A stretch of DNA of 37,357 nucleotides from UBA6952 sp045562575. GTDB taxonomy: Bacteria; Chloroflexota; Dehalococcoidia; Lucifugimonadales; UBA6952. Position 1 is the first letter of the stretch; every line of letters begins with the position of its first letter. Below are positions 1 to 7,462 of the stretch, piece after piece. The stretch spans positions 1-37,357 of the forward strand of contig JBJKVQ010000009.1 of the NCBI GenBank assembly GCA_045562575.1, read 5' to 3'. A model generated the notes under the pieces. It was given only the letters and a program-made list of their open reading frames with translations, did not search any database and had not been told where the DNA came from. The position numbers and the translations under genes were made by a program.

Positions 1-110
1 TGAATTATTTCGCCATCCATGGCAAGTACTGCCCCAAAAGGCTGGTCGCCCAATTTCATACCTTTAACAGCTTGATCTATTGCTATCTGCATCAATTCTG
101 TATCATTCAA
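1..110 (-). CDS. Nucleotide deaminase family protein (CMP/dCMP or tRNA adenosine deaminase type), 5' part only
   Basis: This is the first 36 codons of a gene that continues past the left edge. The reading frame opens with TTG at 110-108 after an AGGAAG ribosome site and contains D-Q-P-F-G-A-V-L followed by M-D-G-E. That is the usual N-terminal strand of zinc-dependent cytidine/deoxycytidylate deaminase-fold enzymes, just upstream of the zinc-binding HAE. The zinc motifs lie outside the window, so the substrate (guanine, cytosine, tRNA adenosine or other) cannot be told. An in-frame ATG at 92 is a possible alternative start, but the Shine-Dalgarno distance favours TTG. It reads in the same direction as the next gene, with a 136-base gap. 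Confidence 0.7.
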   Translation of the reverse strand, partial: MNDTELMQIAIDQAVKGMKLGDQPFGAVLAMDGEII

Positions 111-246
111 AATTGTACTTCTTCCTAAAAATTCCTCTTAAATATAATTCTCAAAATGTGATAGTTATAAAAAGAGGTTTAGTTTTGAGTCTAAATTTTA
201 CAATAACCATTGATATTGTTAGGTAGTTCTAGAGAAAGTTTTATAG

Positions 247-849
247 TTAATTTTCTTTTTGCAGAAAAACAAATATACCAGTTACTAAGAAGAGTAACCA
301 CGTTCCTAGCCATCCGATAAAAGCAACTGCATCAAACGCCCCTAGCCCCACTTCAGATAATATAGCAATTGCAGAACAGATTGCGAGTAATACTCCAATA
401 ATTCCTTTTCCAATTTTCTTTTCAATGGCAAGCCCGGCACCTATTAAGAATATACCTGCCATCATAGCTAGAAATCCATAGTCGAAAGCTGTAGCAGCAG
501 TAACTATAGCAGTACCATTTGAATATAGTTTTTCTGATTCTAGAGCGACAAGATCAGACATATTGATTGATATAATAAGTGGTAACATCGCGATTAAAAT
601 CAACCCACCGATTTCGGATAATATATGATCTGATAATTTTCTACTTAAGTAATGAAGGCCTATAATTAAACAAGCAAATCCAAATGTGGTTACAAATGTA
701 GTAATCTGTATTTGTGATTTATTGGCAATAAGTACATTCAGTTTATCTGAAGGTGACATATTATCAGTGTCGACTCCAAAAAACATCCATACTCCCATAG
801 TTAAAATAGTACCGAGTATTAATAAAGAACCAATAATTTTCGATGTCAT
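247..849 (-). CDS. Integral membrane protein of unknown function, about 6 helices
   Basis: This 200-residue hydrophobic protein has about six predicted membrane segments and short loops. The longest loop, near residues 25-45, is polar and probably lies outside the membrane between helices 1 and 2. I start it at the ATG at 849 because GGGAGG lies five bases upstream. An in-frame ATG 17 codons earlier (900) has no ribosome site and would add a polar, tyrosine-rich tail before the first helix. I recognise no family motif. It is the last gene of the long minus-strand run, separated from the preceding small membrane gene by about 140 bases, so it probably has its own promoter in the AT-rich gap. 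No function is proposed. Confidence 0.75.
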   Translation of the reverse strand: MTSKIIGSLLILGTILTMGVWMFFGVDTDNMSPSDKLNVLIANKSQIQITTFVTTFGFACLIIGLHYLSRKLSDHILSEIGGLILIAMLPLIISINMSDLVALESEKLYSNGTAIVTAATAFDYGFLAMMAGIFLIGAGLAIEKKIGKGIIGVLLAICSAIAILSEVGLGAFDAVAFIGWLGTWLLFLVTGIFVFLQKEN

Positions 850-990
850 ATTAACCTCCCATTTTATATCTGGTATATATTCTGGGTGATAGTATAGCAT
901 ATATAAAACAATAATATTTTATTTATTTACATATATCGTAGTAATTACAAAATATAATAATGTAATTCGTAACAGTTATTACTAAAGTTA

Positions 991-1215
991 TTAATTATGG
1001 GTTGTGTCTTTTTTCAGTAGTTTACCGCATTGAATTGCTATGAGTGCCTCGAAACCAATCCAAAGTAAATAATAAGGAATGATCATAAGGTTTCGAGGGG
1101 TAATTCCTTCGTCTAATCCTACATTTCGTATTATTTTTAATATGAGATTTATGGAATGGAATGATACAAGTAACCATGCGAGAATTCTTATGAAATGAAT
1201 GATAGTACGTTTCAT
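991..1215 (-). CDS. Small two-helix membrane protein of unknown function
   Basis: This 74-residue protein has two hydrophobic segments (about residues 8-27 and 43-63) and a basic C-terminus, K-L-L-K-K. It starts seven bases after the stop of the large lipoprotein gene, and its ribosome site (AAGGTC) lies inside the end of that gene, so the two are probably translationally coupled. The tight linkage suggests that it works with, or anchors, the lipoprotein, but that is inference only. I recognise no family. Confidence 0.65.
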   Translation of the reverse strand: MKRTIIHFIRILAWLLVSFHSINLILKIIRNVGLDEGITPRNLMIIPYYLLWIGFEALIAIQCGKLLKKDTTHN

Positions 1216-1222
1216 GGTTTAA

Positions 1223-3583
1223 TTATTGACCTTCAAAAGTTGTGTAGTTGGCTTCATTTGAACCTGTATTTGCAACAACAATAACTCCGATAGAATTATT
1301 ACCAAAACTATTACCTCCAGCATTGTTGCTATTGCTACAAGAATATTGTAAAGATCCTCTTGATTGGATGTAATAAGTTCCAGTATCACTCGGCGCAGTA
1401 AAACTGAAATTTTTTGTTATATTTCCTCCACCATAAGTTCCCCCACTTCGTAGACATGTATTATGAACATCTTGAACCCGTAAGTAGAATTGAACTATAC
1501 AGCCAGGACAGTAACCACTTGTATGTGTATATGTTAAGTTACTACTAACATTCACAGTCGAACCAGGGGTAACAATAGCATAAGGTTTCCCAGTTGAATT
1601 GATATTTAAGTTTGTCCAGTTTAATGTGCGACCTGCATAGCTATGAGAATGTGTTAATAGGTTATATGAAACTGTTTGGGTTGGATCAATAATATTTATT
1701 TGCGGAATAGAAATATTCTGCGTTCCCATAAGGTTGTCGTTATTATCCTTGTATGTTCCATCTGGATAATAAGACTTAGTAAGTGTTTGGTTATTATTTA
1801 AAGGTGAAACTATTTGTGCTTTTTGCCAGGTATATGTACCAGTTTTAGGTGTTGAAATACTCGCATTACAGGTAAGTTCGTGTTCGTTAATTTGCAATGT
1901 TTCACCAGTAGAAGTATCTTTAAAATCAACAATAAGCCAAGGTGATCCGAGATTATATGTTCCAGAAATATCACATCCTACCAAGTTTAAAGATCCGCCT
2001 TTTATTCCAGTAACAGTACCGTTATTAACATTACTGTTGTTGTAAGAACTATTAAATGTCACTGAAAAAATATTAGCATAATCTTCAGGAGTTGGTGCAG
2101 GCGTAGGTGTAGGTGTAGGCGTAGGTGTGGGTGTAGGTGTGGGTGTAGGTGTAGGCGTGGGTGTAGGTGTAGGTGTGACGACCGGTGTCGGAGTGGGAGC
2201 AGCAAAATCAAAATATAGGTGTTCTGCAGTTATTTCGTGGTTAGTTATTTTGTTGGAGGGATCGTCGACATTTTGATCAACTTTCCCAGTATTCCAATAA
2301 GTTGAGCGAATGTTATTTTGATCTTTCATATTCACTCGATCCCATAAGTAATATCCTGACTGATTCCAAAAATCACCTTCTACGGTTAATGCAATTTTGC
2401 AGCTTAACATTGCTTTGTTGTCGATAATTACATTATTAAATCCAAAGCATGAAAAACTAGTTTCTTGGGTGTCTCTTATAAACCAAACACTTGCTTCTTT
2501 AACTCCATCAAGGTTAGGCTCAATTCCTATTTCTATTAAAATTGCACGTTCATTATTTGAGATATTCAAATTACTTAATACTGGCCCAACTATTGGAGTT
2601 GGAGTAGGAGTTGGTTTAGGAGTAGGAGTTGGTATAGGCGTAGGTTTAGGAGTAGGAGTAGGAGTAGGAGTAGGAGTAGGAGTAGGCGAGACAGAAGTTG
2701 CTGTTGGTTTTGTAGCAACTGGTGTAGAAGTTGTTTCAGGTTTAGGGGTAAGAGTTGCAGTGGGAGCTTTTGTTGGTGTAGGGACACCAACAGTTTCTGT
2801 ATTTGATGCTGTTTCAGTAGTTGTTACAACTGAGTTACTTGTGGGACTTATTATCGTATTTGAAGTAGTTGTATCTTCTTTTAAATCAGGTTTTTCATAA
2901 TAAGTTTTGAGGGTTGAATAATTATTTTCTATTTCATTTAATAATACCGGATTTAATTCAGAAACTATAATGGTTGGGTCGTCTCCTGCAGTAGCTCCAG
3001 TAACAATACCAATTAATTGACCGCATAAATCAAATACGGATCCTCCATTAAAATCCTCTGATATCGCGGTTTGAGAAGAAAATACATAAGTATTTAAACC
3101 TGTAAGATTTGATCGAGAAGATTGATATGAAGCGTTGATGGTACTATAAGGTCCATTAAAAATATAAGAGCCAGTAATAGCAATTTCATTTGGGATTGGG
3201 GTTGATCCTTTAGTTACGATCCCAGTTAAACTTGATGGAATTTGAGTCTCAATAATACCTATATTTGCTGATGGATAAACTTTCGCGTTTAAACCTTCAG
3301 AGACAAAGCCACCATAGAAATGAACAGAGAGTTCAGAATTTGGTGAAATTTTTTCTGCGATATTATTTGCACTTGTAATTATGTAGCTTGTATCTTTTAT
3401 TAAAACCCCTGTTATGTAGCCTACATCTTTAATTTCAACACTTACCAAGGCTGGTTGTACATACCATTTAGGGTCTTCGATAATAGTACAATCACTAGGT
3501 TCAACACCATCATTGGATTGGCATCCAATCAAAAGCATTAAACTTATTAATATCGACGGTAATTGTATATTTTTAATTATCAT
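1223..3583 (-). CDS. Large lipoprotein: catalytically dead trypsin-like domain, Thr-Pro linkers and beta-sandwich domains
   Basis: This 786-residue protein has a lipoprotein signal (L-I-G-C, lipid cysteine at residue 21). Residues 40-210 look like a trypsin/HtrA-type protease fold. The segment I-I-T-S-A-N-N-I (68-75) matches the usual TAAHC block, S-A-N-I-G-I-I the usual D-L-A-V-L block, and F-N-G-G-S-V-F-D the usual NSGGP block. His, Asp and Ser of the triad appear as Asn73, Asn107 and Asn179, so it should not cleave peptides. Thr-Pro linkers span about 265-330 and 462-499. Domains at 331-460 and 500-632 resemble each other, sharing a G-Y/T-Y-x-W core, and are probably beta-sandwiches. The C-terminal domain (640-786) holds C-P-G-C-I-V-Q-F. 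It probably stands on the cell surface and binds something. The ribosome site is weak. Confidence 0.85.
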   Translation of the reverse strand: MIIKNIQLPSILISLMLLIGCQSNDGVEPSDCTIIEDPKWYVQPALVSVEIKDVGYITGVLIKDTSYIITSANNIAEKISPNSELSVHFYGGFVSEGLNAKVYPSANIGIIETQIPSSLTGIVTKGSTPIPNEIAITGSYIFNGPYSTINASYQSSRSNLTGLNTYVFSSQTAISEDFNGGSVFDLCGQLIGIVTGATAGDDPTIIVSELNPVLLNEIENNYSTLKTYYEKPDLKEDTTTSNTIISPTSNSVVTTTETASNTETVGVPTPTKAPTATLTPKPETTSTPVATKPTATSVSPTPTPTPTPTPTPKPTPIPTPTPKPTPTPTPIVGPVLSNLNISNNERAILIEIGIEPNLDGVKEASVWFIRDTQETSFSCFGFNNVIIDNKAMLSCKIALTVEGDFWNQSGYYLWDRVNMKDQNNIRSTYWNTGKVDQNVDDPSNKITNHEITAEHLYFDFAAPTPTPVVTPTPTPTPTPTPTPTPTPTPTPTPTPAPTPEDYANIFSVTFNSSYNNSNVNNGTVTGIKGGSLNLVGCDISGTYNLGSPWLIVDFKDTSTGETLQINEHELTCNASISTPKTGTYTWQKAQIVSPLNNNQTLTKSYYPDGTYKDNNDNLMGTQNISIPQINIIDPTQTVSYNLLTHSHSYAGRTLNWTNLNINSTGKPYAIVTPGSTVNVSSNLTYTHTSGYCPGCIVQFYLRVQDVHNTCLRSGGTYGGGNITKNFSFTAPSDTGTYYIQSRGSLQYSCSNSNNAGGNSFGNNSIGVIVVANTGSNEANYTTFEGQ
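2087..2200 (-). repeat. In-gene simple repeat coding the second Thr-Pro linker
   Basis: This second low-complexity tract encodes residues 462-499 of the same lipoprotein. Here the dominant unit on the coding strand is ACA-CCT (with some ACG and CCC), not the ACT-CCT used in the first linker. The two tracts therefore seem to have expanded separately rather than by copying one another. Confidence 0.9.
2594..2791 (-). repeat. In-gene simple repeat coding the first Thr-Pro linker
   Basis: A low-complexity stretch encodes residues 265-330 of the large lipoprotein. The core, about 2650-2690, is a tandem hexamer read as ACT-CCT on the coding strand, with interspersed Lys-Pro and Ile-Pro units. The opposite strand gives a spurious Gly-Val open frame. 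Such tracts slip easily and can vary in length between strains. Confidence 0.9.
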
Positions 3584-3647
3584 TTATTAGTATTGACTAA
3601 GTGATTAGATAAGGAAATTTTAAACATAAAAACCTATAATTACAAAT

Positions 3648-4034
3648 TTAGTTAATAATAGGAGACCCATGGTGATGTACTAGATACCATTGGTTCTCAA
3701 CTCTTCGAAAAATATTTGTAGCTTCTACTCTTCCTTCATTAACTTTTCCATTAACTACTGAGCGTAGAGATTCAGTACAAACAATCCATCCCCATTCACC
3801 TTCAATTTTTATAGAAGATTCAGTTATGGTGAATTGCATCACCATGGTATTGTTGAATATGTTTGTCCAGCTTTGTAGTATTTCTTTTCTTCCTTGAATT
3901 AAAGGCCATCCTGGATGGATACAGGTAACTGCTGATTCTTTATCCCATAATTCATTCATTTCCTCTATATCGAATAATTCAAACGCTCGATAAAATCGTG
4001 TATTTGCTTCTATTAATGAATCAGTTGTTTCCAT
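3648..4034 (-). CDS. SnoaL/NTF2-like domain protein
   Basis: This 128-residue single-domain protein has no signal peptide. The pattern A-N-x-x-F-Y-x-A-F near the N-terminus, C-I-H-P-G-W-P-L-I-Q-G-R in the middle and the C-terminal W-Y-L-V-H-H-H-G-S-P fits the SnoaL-like/nuclear-transport-factor-2 cone fold. Members act as small isomerases, hydrolases or ligand-binding domains, and the substrate cannot be deduced here. The start ATG lies 14 bases inside the end of the upstream membrane-anchored protein gene, with AGGGT eight bases before it, so translation is probably coupled. It is odd that a cytoplasmic enzyme sits inside a group of exported proteins. Confidence 0.85.
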   Translation of the reverse strand: METTDSLIEANTRFYRAFELFDIEEMNELWDKESAVTCIHPGWPLIQGRKEILQSWTNIFNNTMVMQFTITESSIKIEGEWGWIVCTESLRSVVNGKVNEGRVEATNIFRRVENQWYLVHHHGSPIIN

Positions 4035-4908
4035 TTTTATTACCCTTAAATCTATACGTTATTAGCACTATTACAACAACTAATATTATGGCTGAAAACC
4101 CTGAAATTAGAGCAGATATATTTATTCTGCTTTGTGTAGTGTTTACACTATCTACCTGTTCTAAAACTAATTCAGGTGTTTTTGTGGTTGACTGAATTTC
4201 CTCGGCTGGCTGTATTGGTTTATTTTTATTTACTTCCCCGGGTTTTGGAGTTGGTTCACTTTCATTTAGTTCTTGGGGTGTAGGAGTTGGTTCACTTATA
4301 TATATAGGATTGATATACCAAGCTATTTGTGCTGATGAATTAAAATATTCAGTATCGCCTGATGCATACACTGATGAGAAAATTTCTTTAGATCCTACAG
4401 AAAATACATATCTCAATACACCATTGGATTTTAAGGTAACTCTGACTATAGAATCATTTTGTAAGATTTCTTGATGAGAAATCACTCTGATTAGGTTCAT
4501 TTGACTGTATGGTTCATAGAATGTACTTCGTATGTTAGATTTGTATAATTCCTCAACAGATTCACTCTGATTTTCAGAATTTAATAATTTTTCAATGGTA
4601 AGTTCAGGTAGATAGTTTTCTTTAATTTGATTTTCAGGTTCTTGATCTGGGATTAAAATACTAAACTTCAATATTTTGTCGGAAAAATTATTGAGATTAA
4701 ATATTATTTCTTCATCCGTAGACTCAAATTCGCCATAAAATGCATGAGATACAGATGCGTCACTTAAATCAATGGTTGTTTCTGTAGGCGATTTAATTAT
4801 TTTAAATGGTTGATGTGCGTATATTCTATTTGTTTGTAAAATAAAAATTACTAATATTAATAAAATTACCCATATATACTTCAATGATTTTAAGTTTGTT
4901 GTTGTAAT
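4021..4908 (-). CDS. Secreted protein with C-terminal membrane anchor, unknown function
   Basis: The protein has a hydrophobic signal segment ending in Y-A before H-Q-P-F, an extracytoplasmic region of about 170 residues with I-L-I-P-D-Q-E, and a linker with imperfect 12-residue repeats (S-E-P-T-P-T-P-Q-E-L-N-E, then S-E-P-T-P-K-P-G-E-V-N-K). It ends in a C-terminal helix and a basic tail. From memory, the A-H-x-P opening and L-I-P-D motif recall secreted Chloroflexota proteins of unknown role. The start is unusual. TTG at 4884 has no ribosome site, while AGAGGTGAG precedes an in-frame ATT at 4908 with GAGG six bases away, and a stop lies two codons upstream of that ATT. I therefore favour ATT, giving 295 residues; TTG would give 287. 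It begins 11 bases after the small lipoprotein. Confidence 0.75.
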   Translation of the reverse strand: MTTTNLKSLKYIWVILLILVIFILQTNRIYAHQPFKIIKSPTETTIDLSDASVSHAFYGEFESTDEEIIFNLNNFSDKILKFSILIPDQEPENQIKENYLPELTIEKLLNSENQSESVEELYKSNIRSTFYEPYSQMNLIRVISHQEILQNDSIVRVTLKSNGVLRYVFSVGSKEIFSSVYASGDTEYFNSSAQIAWYINPIYISEPTPTPQELNESEPTPKPGEVNKNKPIQPAEEIQSTTKTPELVLEQVDSVNTTQSRINISALISGFSAIILVVVIVLITYRFKGNKNGNN

Positions 4909-4919
4909 ATCTCACCTCT

Positions 4920-5123
4920 TTAATATACCAATGCAGGATATTTGTCATGTCTTGCAATTTGGTCTTCTTTCCATAGTTTTGCATCATCTTGTGGAACGTT
5001 GGGATCTACTGTTTCATTAACTTTTTCGTCAGTGAAAGTTTGATCTGAAATTTCTTCATCACAACTACTGGTACAACTTATCAGTAATAGTAAAAAAATT
5101 AATATAACAATTAACTTTTTAAT
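4920..5123 (-). CDS. Small lipoprotein, apparently with an ATT start codon
   Basis: This 67-residue protein has a textbook lipoprotein signal: K-K, a run of Leu/Ile, then L-I-S-C with the lipid cysteine at residue 17. A second Cys follows at 21, then an acidic mature part ending K-Y-P-A-L-V-Y. The frame has no ATG, GTG or TTG before the signal; it opens with ATT at 5123, and an in-frame TGA lies two codons further up. GAGGTGAAGG sits directly before the ATT, with GAGG six bases away, and gives the standard M-K-K-L beginning. It starts eight bases after the stop of the DHA2 transporter and ends 11 bases before the next ATT. The function is unknown. A sequencing error (ATG read as ATT) is the main alternative. 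Confidence 0.7.
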   Translation of the reverse strand: MKKLIVILIFLLLLISCTSSCDEEISDQTFTDEKVNETVDPNVPQDDAKLWKEDQIARHDKYPALVY

Positions 5124-5131
5124 CCTTCACC

Positions 5132-6577
5132 TCAACTATTATTCATAGATTTCGGTTCACCACGTATAATCGAAATTACTGCGGATATATACATTATAAA
5201 ACCAGCGATAATAAACGAATTTTTCATTCCACTTATAAATGATAACTTAATACCATTATCTGATGAATCAGTAATATTTGAAAGATTTGGCTCAAAGTTT
5301 AATTGAGTCATTGTAATAACGACTATAGTTGTAGCTATTGCAATACCAGATAAACTTGCTGTTGCCCTAGTCAGATTCATAAATCCTGATCCAATACCAA
5401 AGTTGGAACTATCGATAGAGTTCATTATTGCACTATTATTTGGGGACATAAATATTCCGGCACCACATCCTTGAAGTGTTAATCCTAGTAATATAGCTGT
5501 AATACTAGAATTAATATTCAGATAAGCAAGTAATAGTAATGCTGTACCACTAACAACCATTCCAAATGCGGTTAACCATTTGGTTCCAATTTTATCGGAT
5601 AATTGACCACTAAATGGTCCAATAATAGCTATAGAAAGTGCACCTGGAGCAAGTAGGACTCCTACAGTTGTTGTTGTAAATCCCATTATTTGAATCAAAT
5701 AGAAAGGCATAAGAAATCCTGAAAATGACATACTTAAAAATGCCAGAAATCTAGTTGTAACGCTTAGAGAAAAAGTTTTTATCTTAAAAAAATCTAAATC
5801 TAATAATGGATCTTTAGTAGTTTTTTCTTGCCAAATAAATAAGAAAAATAAAAATAGGCAAAGAAAAATACCACTACTGATATAGAACGAAGTCCAGCCT
5901 TCTTGATTCCCAAATGTTATGACTACAAGGAAGATTAGAAGGGTTGCAGTGGATAAAAAACTACCTCTCCAGTCAAATGAAAATGGACCAGTTATTTGAT
6001 TAGGTTGTATGTTTAGTTCTTTATTTCTAAATATAATAAGTGCAATAATTATTCCTAAGCCACAAAGTATGACATTAAATATAAACAAAGCTCGCCAATT
6101 ATAAATATTTGTTAAATATCCACCTATTAGTGGTCCTGTTATAGCACTAAATCCAATTATGGACATATATAACCCCATGGCTTTACCCCGTTGTTTTCGT
6201 CCAAAAATGTCAGCTATCATAGCCATACCATTTGCTTCGATTGATGCCCCACCAAAACCTGCTATAACCTTGGCAATTAATATAATTGAATAGGTGGTTG
6301 CAAGACTTCCAATAACTCCTCCTATCATTAATGTGAGAAGACCTGTCAGAAATATTGGTTTTCTGCCGATTTTATCAGCTATTTTTCCTAAAGGCATAAA
6401 CAATGCACAGACCGTTAGTATATACGCCAACATTATCCATTGTGCATGAGGTAAGCTTAATCCGAAATGATCTGTGACTTTGGGTACGAGAATTTGTGCT
6501 GAAGTTTGCTCAGTAACACTGGCAAAAACTCCAAAAGCAATGGCAAAAAATCCTAGCCATTTTATATCTAATTTCAT
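5132..6577 (-). CDS. MFS drug:H+ antiporter, DHA2 (EmrB/QacA) type
   Basis: This 481-residue transporter has about 14 membrane segments, the usual size for the DHA2 subfamily of the major facilitator superfamily. Motif A appears as G-K-I-A-D-K-I-G-R-K-P (residues 64-74), and the antiporter motif C region as G-P-L-I-G-G near 152-157. Members export drugs, dyes or metabolites using the proton gradient; the substrate here is unknown. ATG at 6577 has AGGAAG upstream. The gene lies 25 bases after the beta-lactamase-like gene, in a run with two more MFS proteins and a DMT transporter. Confidence 0.9.
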   Translation of the reverse strand: MKLDIKWLGFFAIAFGVFASVTEQTSAQILVPKVTDHFGLSLPHAQWIMLAYILTVCALFMPLGKIADKIGRKPIFLTGLLTLMIGGVIGSLATTYSIILIAKVIAGFGGASIEANGMAMIADIFGRKQRGKAMGLYMSIIGFSAITGPLIGGYLTNIYNWRALFIFNVILCGLGIIIALIIFRNKELNIQPNQITGPFSFDWRGSFLSTATLLIFLVVITFGNQEGWTSFYISSGIFLCLFLFFLFIWQEKTTKDPLLDLDFFKIKTFSLSVTTRFLAFLSMSFSGFLMPFYLIQIMGFTTTTVGVLLAPGALSIAIIGPFSGQLSDKIGTKWLTAFGMVVSGTALLLLAYLNINSSITAILLGLTLQGCGAGIFMSPNNSAIMNSIDSSNFGIGSGFMNLTRATASLSGIAIATTIVVITMTQLNFEPNLSNITDSSDNGIKLSFISGMKNSFIIAGFIMYISAVISIIRGEPKSMNNS

Positions 6578-6602
6578 TTATTTTCTTCCTGGATTTTCTA
6601 TT

Positions 6603-7448
6603 TTACAATGGGATAGTACTGGGTAGCCCTAAACCAAATTCATTTGTTTGATCTAGAGTGAGCATGAACGTATGCACAGTTTTAGCTATTTCGATTATAA
6701 AGGCTTCTTGGGCTAATGAGTCAAGAATTCCATAATTAGTCATTATAGAAATAGAATATGGATTATTAGGTAAAAATACAATTCCAACATCACATCTAAC
6801 TTTATCCATTCCACCAGGTTTATTAGCAACTTTTATATTGGGTCCGACAGCTTTATTAAGATAGGCAGACTTAGGTTTACTCATAATAGAGAGTACGTTT
6901 TCAGATACTTTTGCAGATGGTTTTTTTTGATACAATAATTCCATCATTGTAGTTAATTCATTTGGGGTAGAAATATTTTCTTCTCCACGATTGATAGCAT
7001 TTGCATCCATCATTTTACGTCCAAGTTTTGTTTTCGATAGACCAAAACTTTTTATAAGATTATTTGTTTCTTTCATCCCAGCTAAATCTATACACATATT
7101 GGTTGCAGTATTATCTGAAACAAGCATCATTAAAATAGCGATATCTAAAATGGAAAATTCGGGATCGTTTTCTAAAAAGTGTATAACTCCACTTCCAGCT
7201 CCATACATATCTTGCGTAAATTGGATTCGTTTTGATAAATCTATCATTCCTTTTTCTTCTAAGGAAAATAATTGGGTTAATATATGTATTTTAATAGAAG
7301 ATGCCGTAGGGAAGATTTCATCTCCATTTATAGATATAGTGTTTTTATTCTTTAGAGATCGGATTGATAAACCAGCAACACCTTCAAATTCATTTATTTT
7401 ACTTACTAGGGTATTTTCTAGATTTCTCCAAAGCAAATTCGTCGCCAT
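6603..7448 (-). CDS. Class A beta-lactamase-related serine hydrolase without signal peptide
   Basis: This 281-residue protein has the serine beta-lactamase/DD-peptidase motifs: S50-S-I-K53 (SxxK), S111-D-N113 (SDN), a R-G-E-E-N-I-S-T segment at 154-161 at the place of the class A Glu166 loop, and N-K-P-G-G standing for the K-T-G box. The length and motif order fit class A. There is no signal peptide or lipobox, so the product should stay in the cytoplasm, which does not suit a classical periplasmic beta-lactamase. It may hydrolyse an intracellular amide or ester. It starts 14 bases after the alpha/beta hydrolase and precedes a DHA2 exporter. Confidence 0.85.
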   Translation of the reverse strand: MATNLLWRNLENTLVSKINEFEGVAGLSIRSLKNKNTISINGDEIFPTASSIKIHILTQLFSLEEKGMIDLSKRIQFTQDMYGAGSGVIHFLENDPEFSILDIAILMMLVSDNTATNMCIDLAGMKETNNLIKSFGLSKTKLGRKMMDANAINRGEENISTPNELTTMMELLYQKKPSAKVSENVLSIMSKPKSAYLNKAVGPNIKVANKPGGMDKVRCDVGIVFLPNNPYSISIMTNYGILDSLAQEAFIIEIAKTVHTFMLTLDQTNEFGLGLPSTIPL

Positions 7449-7462
7449 TATGTCTTCTTTCT

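Noticed and set aside
200..219. ACAATA/TATTGT hairpin after the gene at 247-849 as a terminator
   Set aside because: The stem has only six AT-rich pairs and no T tract follows on the minus strand.
2087..2791. CRISPR array or intergenic minisatellite
   Set aside because: The repeats are short, in frame and without spacers; they encode protein linkers.
2397..2900. Plus-strand open frame rich in Gly-Val over the first Thr-Pro linker
   Set aside because: It is the antisense reading of the ACT-CCT repeat; the minus-strand frame has a lipoprotein signal and domains on both sides.
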